From assembly GCF_008364765.1 (NCBI RefSeq), contig NZ_VTUY01000008.1:62001-126000 (forward strand): 64,000 nucleotides of DNA, written 5' to 3'. The position numbers were made by a program, and so were the translations under genes. The notes beneath the pieces are model-generated. The model saw only the letters and a list, made by a program, of their open reading frames with translations, made no database searches and was not told where the DNA came from. The DNA comes from Bacillus sp. CH30_1T (GTDB lineage: Bacteria; Bacillota; Bacilli; Bacillales; Bacillaceae_B). Of this stretch, positions 9,323 to 16,797 are shown one piece after another; positions within the stretch are counted from its first letter, which is position 1; each line of letters starts with the position of its first letter.

Positions 9323-9400
9323 CTTTGTTTAAATAGTAATTTTAGTCCGTTATTCGATCTGCCCCAGTTCCGGCGGCAAGGCCGTCGATGCTTTTCTATG

Positions 9401-9650
9401 TGTCCAGCTCCAGCGGCTAGTCCCTCGAGGTCATAAGCCAAGAACGCCAAAAAGGCAAAGGGCGCCTTTCCGGCGTTCTCGTCTTATGCTTGTCGGGCCT
9501 GAACGAGCCGCCTCCGCTTTTCTATGTGTCCAGCTCCATGGCTTAGAGGCTTGAGGTCATAAGCCAAATCTGCCAAAAAGGCAAAAACCCGCCTTTTCGG
9601 CAGGTTCGTCTTATGCTTGTCGCCTCTGGGCAAAGCCCTTCCGCTTTTCG
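9401..9650. repeat. Tandem pair of ~125-nt structured repeats
   Basis: Copy 1 spans 9401-9526 and copy 2 spans 9527-9650. Both open with TGTCCAGCTCCA, share GAGGTCATAAGCCAA, AAAAAGGCAAA and CGTCTTATGCTTGTCG, and end CCGCTTTTC. Each folds into a long hairpin. The inner stem is AGAACGCC/GGCGTTCT in copy 1 and AATCTGCC/GGCAGGTT in copy 2; the arms differ but remain paired. A degenerate third fragment lies just upstream (9361-9400). I recall similar sequences in intergenic regions of other Bacillaceae but know of no assigned function. Confidence 0.85.
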
Positions 9651-9651
9651 T

Positions 9652-9873
9652 TTACGATGTCATCTTCACTTTCTTCTCTGTAGTTGTCCATTGACCCCGA
9701 CTTGGGCTTTGCACCAAGTCATTATACGCTAACACGTTGAGATCTCTTTGTATGGTTCGAGGAGTAATGCCAAATTCGTCTACAAGATCTTGAGTTGTTA
9801 CAGTACCTTTCTGTTTAATGTACATGTATACAGCTTTGATTCTAGTTAGCATACGATTGGTTGAAGGTTTCAA
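9652..9873 (-). CDS. ytzE: YtzE, minimal DeoR-type HTH protein
   Basis: A 73-residue protein consisting of little more than one winged helix-turn-helix of the DeoR type: KGTVTTQDLVDEFGITPRTIQRDLNVLAYNDLV, ending in a basic tail. It matches B. subtilis YtzE in length and context. It lacks the C-terminal sugar-phosphate sensing domain of full DeoR regulators, so any ligand response must come from elsewhere. The start is TTG at 9873, with GGAG seven bases upstream. Its regulon is unknown. The structured tandem repeat abuts its stop codon. Confidence 0.88.
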   Translation of the reverse strand: MKPSTNRMLTRIKAVYMYIKQKGTVTTQDLVDEFGITPRTIQRDLNVLAYNDLVQSPSRGQWTTTEKKVKMTS

Positions 9874-10270
9874 AGAACCACTCCCTCATCATTTTTCCAA
9901 AGGCAAAGACTACATGCGTCGTTTGTGCACCTCACGTGCTACCATATGTACTATGCGCTTTAGACAACCCCTTTTCTACATATAAAGTTTACTCATAAGA
10001 TGTCAGACAATTACATTGTACTCCTAATCCTACAAAATTTCAAAAATATTGTCCAAATTTACAAATAATTTACGTAGTAATTTGATGGTTGTATTCCTAG
10101 AATATGAAGATAATGCTAAATATATGTATTTTTTATCTTAAAAGCTCTTTTGGTAAGGTTATTACCATGGAGCATTGCTTGATTCATTTGAAAAATGGTT
10201 CAATCATCTATCGATTTTTGAGCTAACACAAAATTTTCTTTAATTCCTTTGTAATTACCTTATTCTGGTA
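9874..10270. other. AT-rich gap upstream of ytzE, no gene
   Basis: No supported coding region. It holds the presumed ytzE promoter on the minus strand, which I cannot place firmly, and a small hairpin GGTAAGGTTATTACC near 10151. Nothing else is recognisable before the dispersed repeat. Confidence 0.5.
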
Positions 10271-10445
10271 GCTAACGCTCGATCTATAATAGGAGCTTTT
10301 ATGTGTTTATCTATCTTTACTTATAGGCAGTAAAAATGTAGTAGCACAGAGTGGATTGTAGCGGAAGGCACTTAACTCCTGCGGGAAATAGAGGAAAGGA
10401 AGTGCCTGGAGCGAAAAGGAACGGTATATGTTTCACACTACTACT
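10271..10445 (+). repeat. Dispersed structured element, copy A (short form)
   Basis: The element contains an upstream conserved part (ACGCTC, ATAGGAGC, ACTTATAG) and a core GCACAGAGTGGATTGTAGCG from 10344. The basal stem is GGCACTT (10367-10373) with AAGTGCC (10400-10406). This copy lacks the ~60-nt inner hairpin seen in copies B and C. It lies directly upstream of the pepV promoter. Confidence 0.8.
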
Positions 10446-10505
10446 TTCATTCAGGCAGTATGCTCATTGAGCAGAGGAAGAGCTCGACATGAGGATTCTC
10501 TCTGT

Positions 10506-10534
10506 TTGGATTTCCCCATGAAACAGTATAAAAT
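10506..10534 (+). promoter_or_regulatory. sigma-A promoter of pepV
   Basis: TTGGAT (10506-10511), 17 bp, TAAAAT (10529-10534), about 40 bp before the start codon. Confidence 0.65.
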
Positions 10535-10573
10535 GAAAGTAGAAGTAAATACATATAGAGCAGGTGGATACGA

Positions 10574-11980
10574 ATGAGTATTAATTGGATGAATGAAGTG
10601 GAGAAGCGGAAAGACGATTTGCTTAAGGATCTGCAGCAATTCCTGCAAATTAAAAGTGTGTTGGATGAAGAGAATGCGACAGAGGAGGCACCATTGGGGA
10701 GAGGCGTGAAAGAAGCGTTGGACTATTTATTAACCCTTGGTGAGAAAGACGGTTTCATCCCTAAGAATGTGGACCATCTTGCAGGTCATTTAGAATTTGG
10801 GGAAGGAAATGATCTTCTCGGTATTCTTTGTCATGTGGATGTTGTGCCGGAAGGGGATGGATGGAGTCTAGATCCTTATGGCGGCGAGATAAAAGACGGT
10901 AAGATTTTCGCCCGTGGAGCGATCGATGACAAGGGCCCTACAATGGCTGCCTATTATGCCATGAAAATCGTAAAGGATCTGGATCCAACCTTCAATAAGC
11001 GGGTTCGGATGATCATTGGAACAGATGAAGAAAGCGACTGGAGATGTGTAGAGCACTATTTCAAAAAAGAAGAAATGCCTACAATGGGGTTTGCCCCTGA
11101 TGCCGACTTCCCGATCATCCATGCAGAAAAAGGGATTGCCGACTATGATTTAGTCCAAATAAAACCGGCGGATGCGTCTCAATCGGGCATCAAGGTCCTG
11201 TCTTTTGAGTCCGGACGACGCTACAACATGGTTCCTGACTATGCAAAAGCGGTGTTATTGGTCGAAGAGGACCACACAAAATGGGTTCAAAACTTTGAAA
11301 TTTTCACAAAGGAAGAAAACATCAAAGGTAATTATTACATTGAAAACGGAGAGCTTGTATTTGAAGTAGAAGGTGTTTCTTCGCATGGAATGGAGCCTGA
11401 CAATGGGAAGAATGCAGGTCTTTACTTAGCCGCATTCTTATCACAGCTACCCCTTTCTTCTCAGGGGAAAGAATTCTTTGAGTTCACGACCAAGCATTTC
11501 TTTAAAGATTCAAGAGGGATTCAACTCGGTGTAAGCTACCGTGACGATATTACGGGAGATTTAACTATCAACGTAGGGAAGCTGCGCTATTCAGATGCTG
11601 AAGGCGGACGATTAGGATTAAATATGCGTTATCCGGTTACGTTTGAGATGGAAAAAGGAAAGGCAATCATTGAGAAGATAGAAGGCTATTCGATTGAGAA
11701 CTTCTCGGATAGTAAACCTCATCATGTGTCTAAAGATGATGAACTCGTTCAAACGCTGAAAAAAGTATATGAGGATCAAACCGGTGAGAGAGGCGAGTTA
11801 TTAAGCATCGGTGGAGGGACTTATGCCAGAAGCTTAGAGGCAGGCGTAGCCTTTGGGGCATTATTCCCCGGCCGTGAAGATATTGCTCATCAGAAGGATG
11901 AATATATGTATATAGAGGATCTCCTGAAAGCAACGGCTATTTACGCACAGGCTATCCATGAATTAGCATGTGAATCTTAA
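10574..11980 (+). CDS. pepV: Dipeptidase PepV (M20 family)
   Basis: A 468-residue zinc dipeptidase of the PepV type (YtjP in B. subtilis), cleaving dipeptides in the cytoplasm. Metal and catalytic positions are visible: CHVDVVP with His87 and Asp89, the bridging Asp119 in AIDDKGP, Glu152/Glu153 in GTDEESDW and Asp177 in PDADFP; a late His lies in AHQKDEY. The lid-domain region between about 185 and 380 is present. AGGTGG precedes the ATG. It is followed by dat with a 21-nt gap, so the two form an operon, as in B. subtilis; dipeptide hydrolysis can supply alanine for Dat. Confidence 0.93.
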   Translation: MSINWMNEVEKRKDDLLKDLQQFLQIKSVLDEENATEEAPLGRGVKEALDYLLTLGEKDGFIPKNVDHLAGHLEFGEGNDLLGILCHVDVVPEGDGWSLDPYGGEIKDGKIFARGAIDDKGPTMAAYYAMKIVKDLDPTFNKRVRMIIGTDEESDWRCVEHYFKKEEMPTMGFAPDADFPIIHAEKGIADYDLVQIKPADASQSGIKVLSFESGRRYNMVPDYAKAVLLVEEDHTKWVQNFEIFTKEENIKGNYYIENGELVFEVEGVSSHGMEPDNGKNAGLYLAAFLSQLPLSSQGKEFFEFTTKHFFKDSRGIQLGVSYRDDITGDLTINVGKLRYSDAEGGRLGLNMRYPVTFEMEKGKAIIEKIEGYSIENFSDSKPHHVSKDDELVQTLKKVYEDQTGERGELLSIGGGTYARSLEAGVAFGALFPGREDIAHQKDEYMYIEDLLKATAIYAQAIHELACES

Positions 11981-12001
11981 GAGAGACAAGGGGAGAGCAG
12001 A

Positions 12002-12856
12002 ATGAAAACAGTATTTGTAAATGGGGAAGTTATCGATCGTGCCGATGCGAAGATTGATATTGAGGATCGGGGTTATCAATTTGGGGATGGAATATATGAA
12101 GTGATTCGAGTATACGGCGGAAACACGTTTACGATGAAGGAACATATGGAGCGACTTTATCAAAGTGCTGAAAAGATGAAACTGTCCATTCCGTATTCAG
12201 AAGAAGAACTGACTGGGCATCTTCTGGAGCTTATAGATTCCAATCAAGTGAAAGACGGGATTGTTTATTTACAAGTGACGCGTGGTGTGTCATCCCGTCA
12301 GCACCATTTTCCTTCGAAAGATGTAATGGGAAGTGTCGTTGCTTATACGAAAGACTTTCCTGTTCCCCTTCACCAGATGGAGCAAGGTGTGACAGCTAAG
12401 CTGGTCGAAGATATCAGGTGGCTGAGATGTGATATTAAGAGCTTAAATCTTCTTGGAAACCTGCTGGCAAAAGAAGAAGCTTCTTCTGAAGGTCATTTCG
12501 AAGCCATATTGCATCGAGGTGATACTGTAACGGAAGGCTCCTCTTCTAATGCATTCATGGTGAAAGATGGAGTCATCTACACGCATCCCGTAACAAACTT
12601 GATACTCAATGGTATTACGAGAAGAGTCATTGAAGATTTATGCAGAAGAAATAATATCTCTTTTCAAGAAGAGACGTTTCTTGTCCCTGATCTTCTCGAA
12701 GCGGATGAAGTATTCATTGCAAGTACAACTTCAGAAGTAATGCCCGTCATTAAGATCGATCAACAGGTGATCGGGAATGGGGAACCCGGTTCTGTAACGA
12801 AAAAGCTGCAGGCACTCTTTAGTGAAAGAAAAAGGGAACAAAGCCCGGTAAAATAG
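12002..12856 (+). CDS. dat: D-alanine aminotransferase
   Basis: PLP fold-type IV transaminase of 284 residues that makes D-glutamate from D-alanine and 2-oxoglutarate for peptidoglycan. The PLP lysine is Lys146 in RCDIKSLNLLGNLLAK, Tyr32 sits in FGDGIYEV, and the carboxylate-trap residues RQHHF follow Arg99. The late ASTTSEVMPV is typical. The ribosome binding site is GGGGAGA. Co-transcribed with pepV and the small downstream gene. Confidence 0.95.
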   Translation: MKTVFVNGEVIDRADAKIDIEDRGYQFGDGIYEVIRVYGGNTFTMKEHMERLYQSAEKMKLSIPYSEEELTGHLLELIDSNQVKDGIVYLQVTRGVSSRQHHFPSKDVMGSVVAYTKDFPVPLHQMEQGVTAKLVEDIRWLRCDIKSLNLLGNLLAKEEASSEGHFEAILHRGDTVTEGSSSNAFMVKDGVIYTHPVTNLILNGITRRVIEDLCRRNNISFQEETFLVPDLLEADEVFIASTTSEVMPVIKIDQQVIGNGEPGSVTKKLQALFSERKREQSPVK

Positions 12857-12869
12857 TTGGAGGCTTTAA

Positions 12870-13148
12870 ATGAGATTGATTTGTTCACAACCATTTATGA
12901 AGACAGAACGAAGAATAGAAGACAACCAGCAATTCACGGTAGAGACAGAGGAGCACCTTTATTTATACAAGGATCGAATCGAGACTCCTACGAAAAGCTT
13001 CACCATCAAGGACGTGATGGACATGACAAGCAAACCATTGTCAGCTTACTATACTTTTTTGTATCTTCACACGATTGAAGGAGTGTGGACGTTTGTTGTT
13101 AAGTCTTCTCCTGAACATTTCATCACGCAGTATCATAAGGTTAAATGA
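12870..13148 (+). CDS. Small conserved-looking protein downstream of dat, unknown
   Basis: A 92-residue protein I do not recognise. It is basic to neutral, has no signal peptide or membrane segment, and alternates hydrophobic and charged residues in a way that suggests a beta-rich domain (for example FTVETEEHLYLYKDRIE and GVWTFVVKSSPEHFI). GGAGG lies six bases before the ATG and only 13 bases separate it from the dat stop codon, so it is translated as the third gene of the pepV-dat operon. No function is proposed. Confidence 0.65.
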   Translation: MRLICSQPFMKTERRIEDNQQFTVETEEHLYLYKDRIETPTKSFTIKDVMDMTSKPLSAYYTFLYLHTIEGVWTFVVKSSPEHFITQYHKVK

Positions 13149-13158
13149 ACATAAGAAA

Positions 13159-13190
13159 GAGGCTGGGCCGTCATGGGCGCAGCCTCATTT
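13159..13190. terminator. Hairpin between convergent dat operon and cysK paralogue
   Basis: GAGGCTG and CAGCCTC pair around a GGCC/GGGC inner stem. The T-run is short on the plus strand, so efficiency is uncertain. Confidence 0.6.
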
Positions 13191-13208
13191 GGTTATCGTC
13201 CGGATATA

Positions 13209-14138
13209 TTAAAACCTAAACAGGTCACTTGATAGATATCTTTCTCCTGTATCGCAGGCAATGCACACGACTACATCTTCCGGTGATAATTTCTTCGCCA
13301 CTTCAATGGCTGCATAGCAAGCAGCCCCTGATGAAGGCCCTACCAGGATACCTTCTTCACTTGCCATTCTACGGGCAATATCATAGGCATGTTCGTCTTC
13401 GATTTTGTGGATTTCATCGTAGACACTGGTATTCAGTATATCCGGAACAAAACCTGGGCTCGTCCCTACTAATTTATGCTTCCCTGGCTTACCTCCAGAA
13501 AGAACCGGAGATCCCGCCGGCTCCACCACATGAACGGAGAGATCCGGATAGTGCTCTCTTAACACTTCACCTGTTCCTGTAATCGTTCCGCCCGTTCCGG
13601 CAGTCGCAACAAATGCAGATAAGGGCTTGCCGATTTCTTTCATGGCTTCCACAATCTCGAGGGCCGTCGTTTTTCGATGGGCATCCGGATTCGCATCATT
13701 TTCAAACTGCATCGGCATGAAGCTATTTGGAATTTGCTCTGTTAATTCTTTCGCTTTTTCGATAGCTCCTGGCATTTTGTCATCTCCAGGTGTTAAGACT
13801 ACTTCAGCTCCGTATGCTTTTAACAGATTAATACGCTCTTGAGTCATCGTATCTGGCATGACCAGGATTGCGCGATATCCCCTTGCTGCCGCATTCATGG
13901 CAAGTCCGATACCTGTGTTTCCGCTTGTTGGCTCTATGATGGTTGAGCCTTCTTTTAATAAGCCTTCCTTTTCTGCTTCAACGATCATTTGAAAGGCTGC
14001 ACGGTCCTTCACACTTTTACTCGGGTTATAGAATTCCAATTTAACATATACATCCGCTCCGTCAGCAGGATTGAGACGATTCAATTTGACAAGGGGAGTG
14101 TCCCCGATCAGTTCAGCTATATTTTGTACAACTTTCAT
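13209..14138 (-). CDS. ytkP: Cysteine synthase / O-acetylserine sulfhydrylase paralogue
   Basis: PLP fold-type II enzyme of 309 residues in the CysK family, at the position of B. subtilis YtkP. The PLP lysine is Lys44 in PSKSVKDRAA, the substrate loop TSGNTG is at 71-76, and the phosphate loop GTGGTITGTG follows. Expected reaction: O-acetylserine plus sulfide to cysteine; closely related enzymes use other acceptors, so the substrate is inferred. The start is the ATG at 14138, with AAAGGAAG upstream. Monocistronic; divergent from ytlP. Confidence 0.9.
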   Translation of the reverse strand: MKVVQNIAELIGDTPLVKLNRLNPADGADVYVKLEFYNPSKSVKDRAAFQMIVEAEKEGLLKEGSTIIEPTSGNTGIGLAMNAAARGYRAILVMPDTMTQERINLLKAYGAEVVLTPGDDKMPGAIEKAKELTEQIPNSFMPMQFENDANPDAHRKTTALEIVEAMKEIGKPLSAFVATAGTGGTITGTGEVLREHYPDLSVHVVEPAGSPVLSGGKPGKHKLVGTSPGFVPDILNTSVYDEIHKIEDEHAYDIARRMASEEGILVGPSSGAACYAAIEVAKKLSPEDVVVCIACDTGERYLSSDLFRF

Positions 14139-14267
14139 GGTCAACTTCCTTTCAGAAAACGTTCTTCTTCTATCGTACTAATTCAGATAAATCTTATCAA
14201 ATAAATGAGCTTTGTATTTCATTTTTATTGCATTTCCTTCTAGTCATTCTCTCTCATGACACATTTT

Positions 14268-14275
14268 GCTAAAAT
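14268..14275 (+). promoter_or_regulatory. Extended -10 promoter of ytlP
   Basis: TGCTAAAAT fits the TGn-TATAAT extended -10 pattern; no good -35 is visible. It implies a short leader to the ATG at 14304. Confidence 0.45.
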
Positions 14276-14303
14276 GATAGTAACTAATGAAAGGACGAGT
14301 GAT

Positions 14304-14855
14304 ATGTTGAAAGCTCACTATTTCTTTGCACTCTCTTTATCTCTTGAAACAAAACATTGTATACATAAGTGGACGCAGCCAATGAAGGATGAGGGTTCTT
14401 TTCAGAGCTGGGTGCACCCGGGGGACTATCACATCACATTGGCCTTTTTGGGAAGTGCGGATGAACTTCAACCCGTGATCCATAAAGTGGACGCGCTGAA
14501 TTGTCCTTCATTTTCATTAACACTTGATCACTATGGTACCTTTGGAAAGAGTGATTCACCGAGAATTCTTTGGATGGGCGTTAAGCCTTCTGAAATCTTA
14601 CAACGAGTTCGGGACAGTGTGTATGGTGCGTGTGAAGATGCGGGCTTTCAATTAGATAAGAGACCCTTCTCTCCACATATCACCGTAGGGCGAAAGTGGA
14701 ATAGAGATTTTCCTTTTACTTCCGAATGGTTGAATTCGTTTCAGCCGCCTCACACCCATTTATTCACAGCAAGAGAAATCGTGTTATATCGAACACATGT
14801 AGATCGACTGCCTAAGTATGAAGCCATTTACACCAAACCGTTACATGCAAATTGA
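14304..14855 (+). CDS. thpR: RNA 2',3'-cyclic phosphodiesterase (2H phosphoesterase)
   Basis: LigT/ThpR family (YtlP) of 183 residues, hydrolysing RNA 2',3'-cyclic phosphates. Both H-x-T catalytic motifs are visible: HIT at 43-45 in DYHITLAFLG and HIT at 125-127 in SPHITVGRK. I start at ATG 14304, preceded by GAAAGGACG, because the earlier ATG at 14256 overlaps the presumed promoter. It heads a run with ytlQ, ytlR and amyX at short spacing. The cellular RNA substrate is not established. Confidence 0.88.
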   Translation: MLKAHYFFALSLSLETKHCIHKWTQPMKDEGSFQSWVHPGDYHITLAFLGSADELQPVIHKVDALNCPSFSLTLDHYGTFGKSDSPRILWMGVKPSEILQRVRDSVYGACEDAGFQLDKRPFSPHITVGRKWNRDFPFTSEWLNSFQPPHTHLFTAREIVLYRTHVDRLPKYEAIYTKPLHAN

Positions 14856-14878
14856 CCGTCATGAAAGGATAGATCCAT

Positions 14879-15847
14879 ATGGCACAGCTGATTAAACTTC
14901 AAGATTACGTTTCCAGGTACGAAACGGATTTATATAGATATCCTTCCCAATTTGTTCGATTAAAAAAGCAGCAATGGGAAAAAATGAAACAACATTGGGA
15001 AAACGGTGAACTCCCTCCCGCCTCCCCGATCATTAAGGATGAAGAACAAGTACTGGAAAAGAACTCCATGAAAGAGAAGCTCTTTTCACTGTTTAAAAAG
15101 AAAGAAGATGAAGAAGAGGAGCTCTCAAGCTCCATTCAGGCAAATGATGAAGAAATTACATTTGAAATGGATTCACACCACGATATCTCTACGGAGGAAG
15201 AATTGAAGGTTTCCTTCCTGGACCTTGTATTTGATTTTCAGTTACGATGGGCAAGCTCCACGATCATGGAGAAATCCTATGTAGACAACAGCTATCATTA
15301 TGACGAACGATTACGCTACCTGCTTCAGCGTTTTCCAGATAACATACTCGTGATGTACAACCCGGTATTAAAAATTAAACATGCTCCTGTAGAACTCGAA
15401 ACCATTCTTATCACACCAACAGGGATCTGGTGCTTAACCTTTCTCGAATTTGAAGAGGGAACTGCCTACATCGGTTCAGGAGAACGATTCTGGTTGAAAA
15501 AATGGGGAGATGTAGAGACGAAGGTATTAAACCCTCTAATCGGACTAAGAAGGATGGAGGGGATACTCCATCAAATCATTCAATATGCAGGTGTGGACCT
15601 TCCTATTCATAAAGGCGTGATAAGCAGAAATGGATACATAGATTACCCACAGGCTCCGGTGGGCATTCAGTTTCTTGACAAACGGCTCCACAATGAATGG
15701 TTCCAGCAACAGCGCTCAAGCTCTTCTCCGATCAAGAGTGTCCAGTTGAAAGCGGCACAAGCCATCTTGGAGTATTGCCAGACCACTTCATTCAAGAGGC
15801 TTCAGTGGGGAGAACATGCTGTTGGATTAGATGAGAATCAACAATGA
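14879..15847 (+). CDS. ytlQ: YtlQ, NERD-like nuclease-related protein
   Basis: A 322-residue protein matching the B. subtilis ytlQ position. The first ~100 residues are charged and partly acidic (a run of Asp/Glu/Lys near residues 70-90). From about 145 the pattern ILITPTGIWCLTFLE, GERFWLKKWG, NPLIGLRRMEGIL resembles the NERD fold, a nuclease-like domain often attached to DNA-processing proteins, although the core catalytic Asp/Glu-x-Lys is not clear. No membrane segment. It overlaps ytlR by 4 nt (ATGA), so the two are translationally coupled. Activity unknown. Confidence 0.78.
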   Translation: MAQLIKLQDYVSRYETDLYRYPSQFVRLKKQQWEKMKQHWENGELPPASPIIKDEEQVLEKNSMKEKLFSLFKKKEDEEEELSSSIQANDEEITFEMDSHHDISTEEELKVSFLDLVFDFQLRWASSTIMEKSYVDNSYHYDERLRYLLQRFPDNILVMYNPVLKIKHAPVELETILITPTGIWCLTFLEFEEGTAYIGSGERFWLKKWGDVETKVLNPLIGLRRMEGILHQIIQYAGVDLPIHKGVISRNGYIDYPQAPVGIQFLDKRLHNEWFQQQRSSSSPIKSVQLKAAQAILEYCQTTSFKRLQWGEHAVGLDENQQ

Positions 15848-16797
15848 AGACGATTTTCATCGTGAATCCTTCAGCAAAGAATCATCACTCCTTATCTTCG
15901 TGGAATCAATTTAGTCAAACCATCGATATTCCACATGAGATTTTTGTGACAGGTCACCCCGGTGACGTGAAGAAGATTGTTTCAAGTGTTGTCAATCAAT
16001 CTCCATCCGACTGGCTCCTGGTAGTGGGAGTAGGTGGTGATGGGACCATGAACTCTGTGGTGAGTGGAACAATCGGTTTTGACAAGGTCGTTATAGGGTA
16101 TATTCCATCAGGAAGTGGTAATGATTTTGCAAGGGGCTATAATTGGCCTAACGATAAAAAACAAGCATATACCTTAATAAAGGAAGGTTTAAAAAAAGAG
16201 GACATCGTGACCCTGGATTCAGGTCAATTTACCATGAGCAGCGGACCAAATGGGCATTTCGTGAATAATATAGGGATAGGATTTGATGCGGAAATTGCCC
16301 GTAAGGCCAATCGTTCTTCCTTTAAAAAGTGGTTGAACAAATGGTCCCTTGGACAACTGATCTATCCTATCCTCCTTTGTAAGGAAGCGTTTACGTATAG
16401 ACCCTTTTCCCTTTCAATAGATGTTGATGGAAAAGAGCAGGTGTTTCACAAGGTATGGTTTGTGACAGTTTCGAATCAACCCTTTTTTGGTGGAGGAATG
16501 AAGATCGCCCCACAGGCTTGTCCTCATGATGGATCTATCGATATGACCCTCGTCCATGGGTTATCGAGGTGGAAATTACTCCTGGTCTTTCTATCTGTCT
16601 TCTTCGGAAAACATACGGCTTTCAATGAAGTCAGCACGTGTACAGGAACAACGATGACCATCCGATCGAGTCAGGATGTACCAGTGCACGCAGACGGAGA
16701 CACAATTGAAGAACTGAAGAAGGGGAATGAATTGAAGGTGCATGTTCTTCCATTAAGTTGGAAAATGTTAAACAGAAGTGGGTGGCAGAAGTGTTAG
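15844..16797 (+). CDS. ytlR: Diacylglycerol/lipid kinase family protein
   Basis: A 317-residue protein of the LCB5/DgkB lipid kinase family. The nucleotide loop VVGVGGDGTMN (GGDGT at 64-68) and the GSGND signature at 90-94 are intact, and the C-terminal lobe has HADGDTIEE. Expected to phosphorylate a lipid at the membrane inner face; B. subtilis DgkB is the characterised diacylglycerol kinase, and this gene corresponds to its paralogue YtlR whose substrate is less certain. Coupled upstream to ytlQ and overlapping amyX. Confidence 0.87.
   Translation: MKTIFIVNPSAKNHHSLSSWNQFSQTIDIPHEIFVTGHPGDVKKIVSSVVNQSPSDWLLVVGVGGDGTMNSVVSGTIGFDKVVIGYIPSGSGNDFARGYNWPNDKKQAYTLIKEGLKKEDIVTLDSGQFTMSSGPNGHFVNNIGIGFDAEIARKANRSSFKKWLNKWSLGQLIYPILLCKEAFTYRPFSLSIDVDGKEQVFHKVWFVTVSNQPFFGGGMKIAPQACPHDGSIDMTLVHGLSRWKLLLVFLSVFFGKHTAFNEVSTCTGTTMTIRSSQDVPVHADGDTIEELKKGNELKVHVLPLSWKMLNRSGWQKC

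Noticed and set aside
9401..9650. Insertion sequence or MITE with target duplication
   Set aside because: I looked for terminal inverted repeats and flanking direct repeats and saw none that convince; called a structured repeat only.
10868..11122. Minus-strand open frame inside pepV
   Set aside because: Antisense shadow of a conserved coding region, with no start signals. Many similar shadows in leuS, sftA, the PBP and acsA were left out for the same reason.
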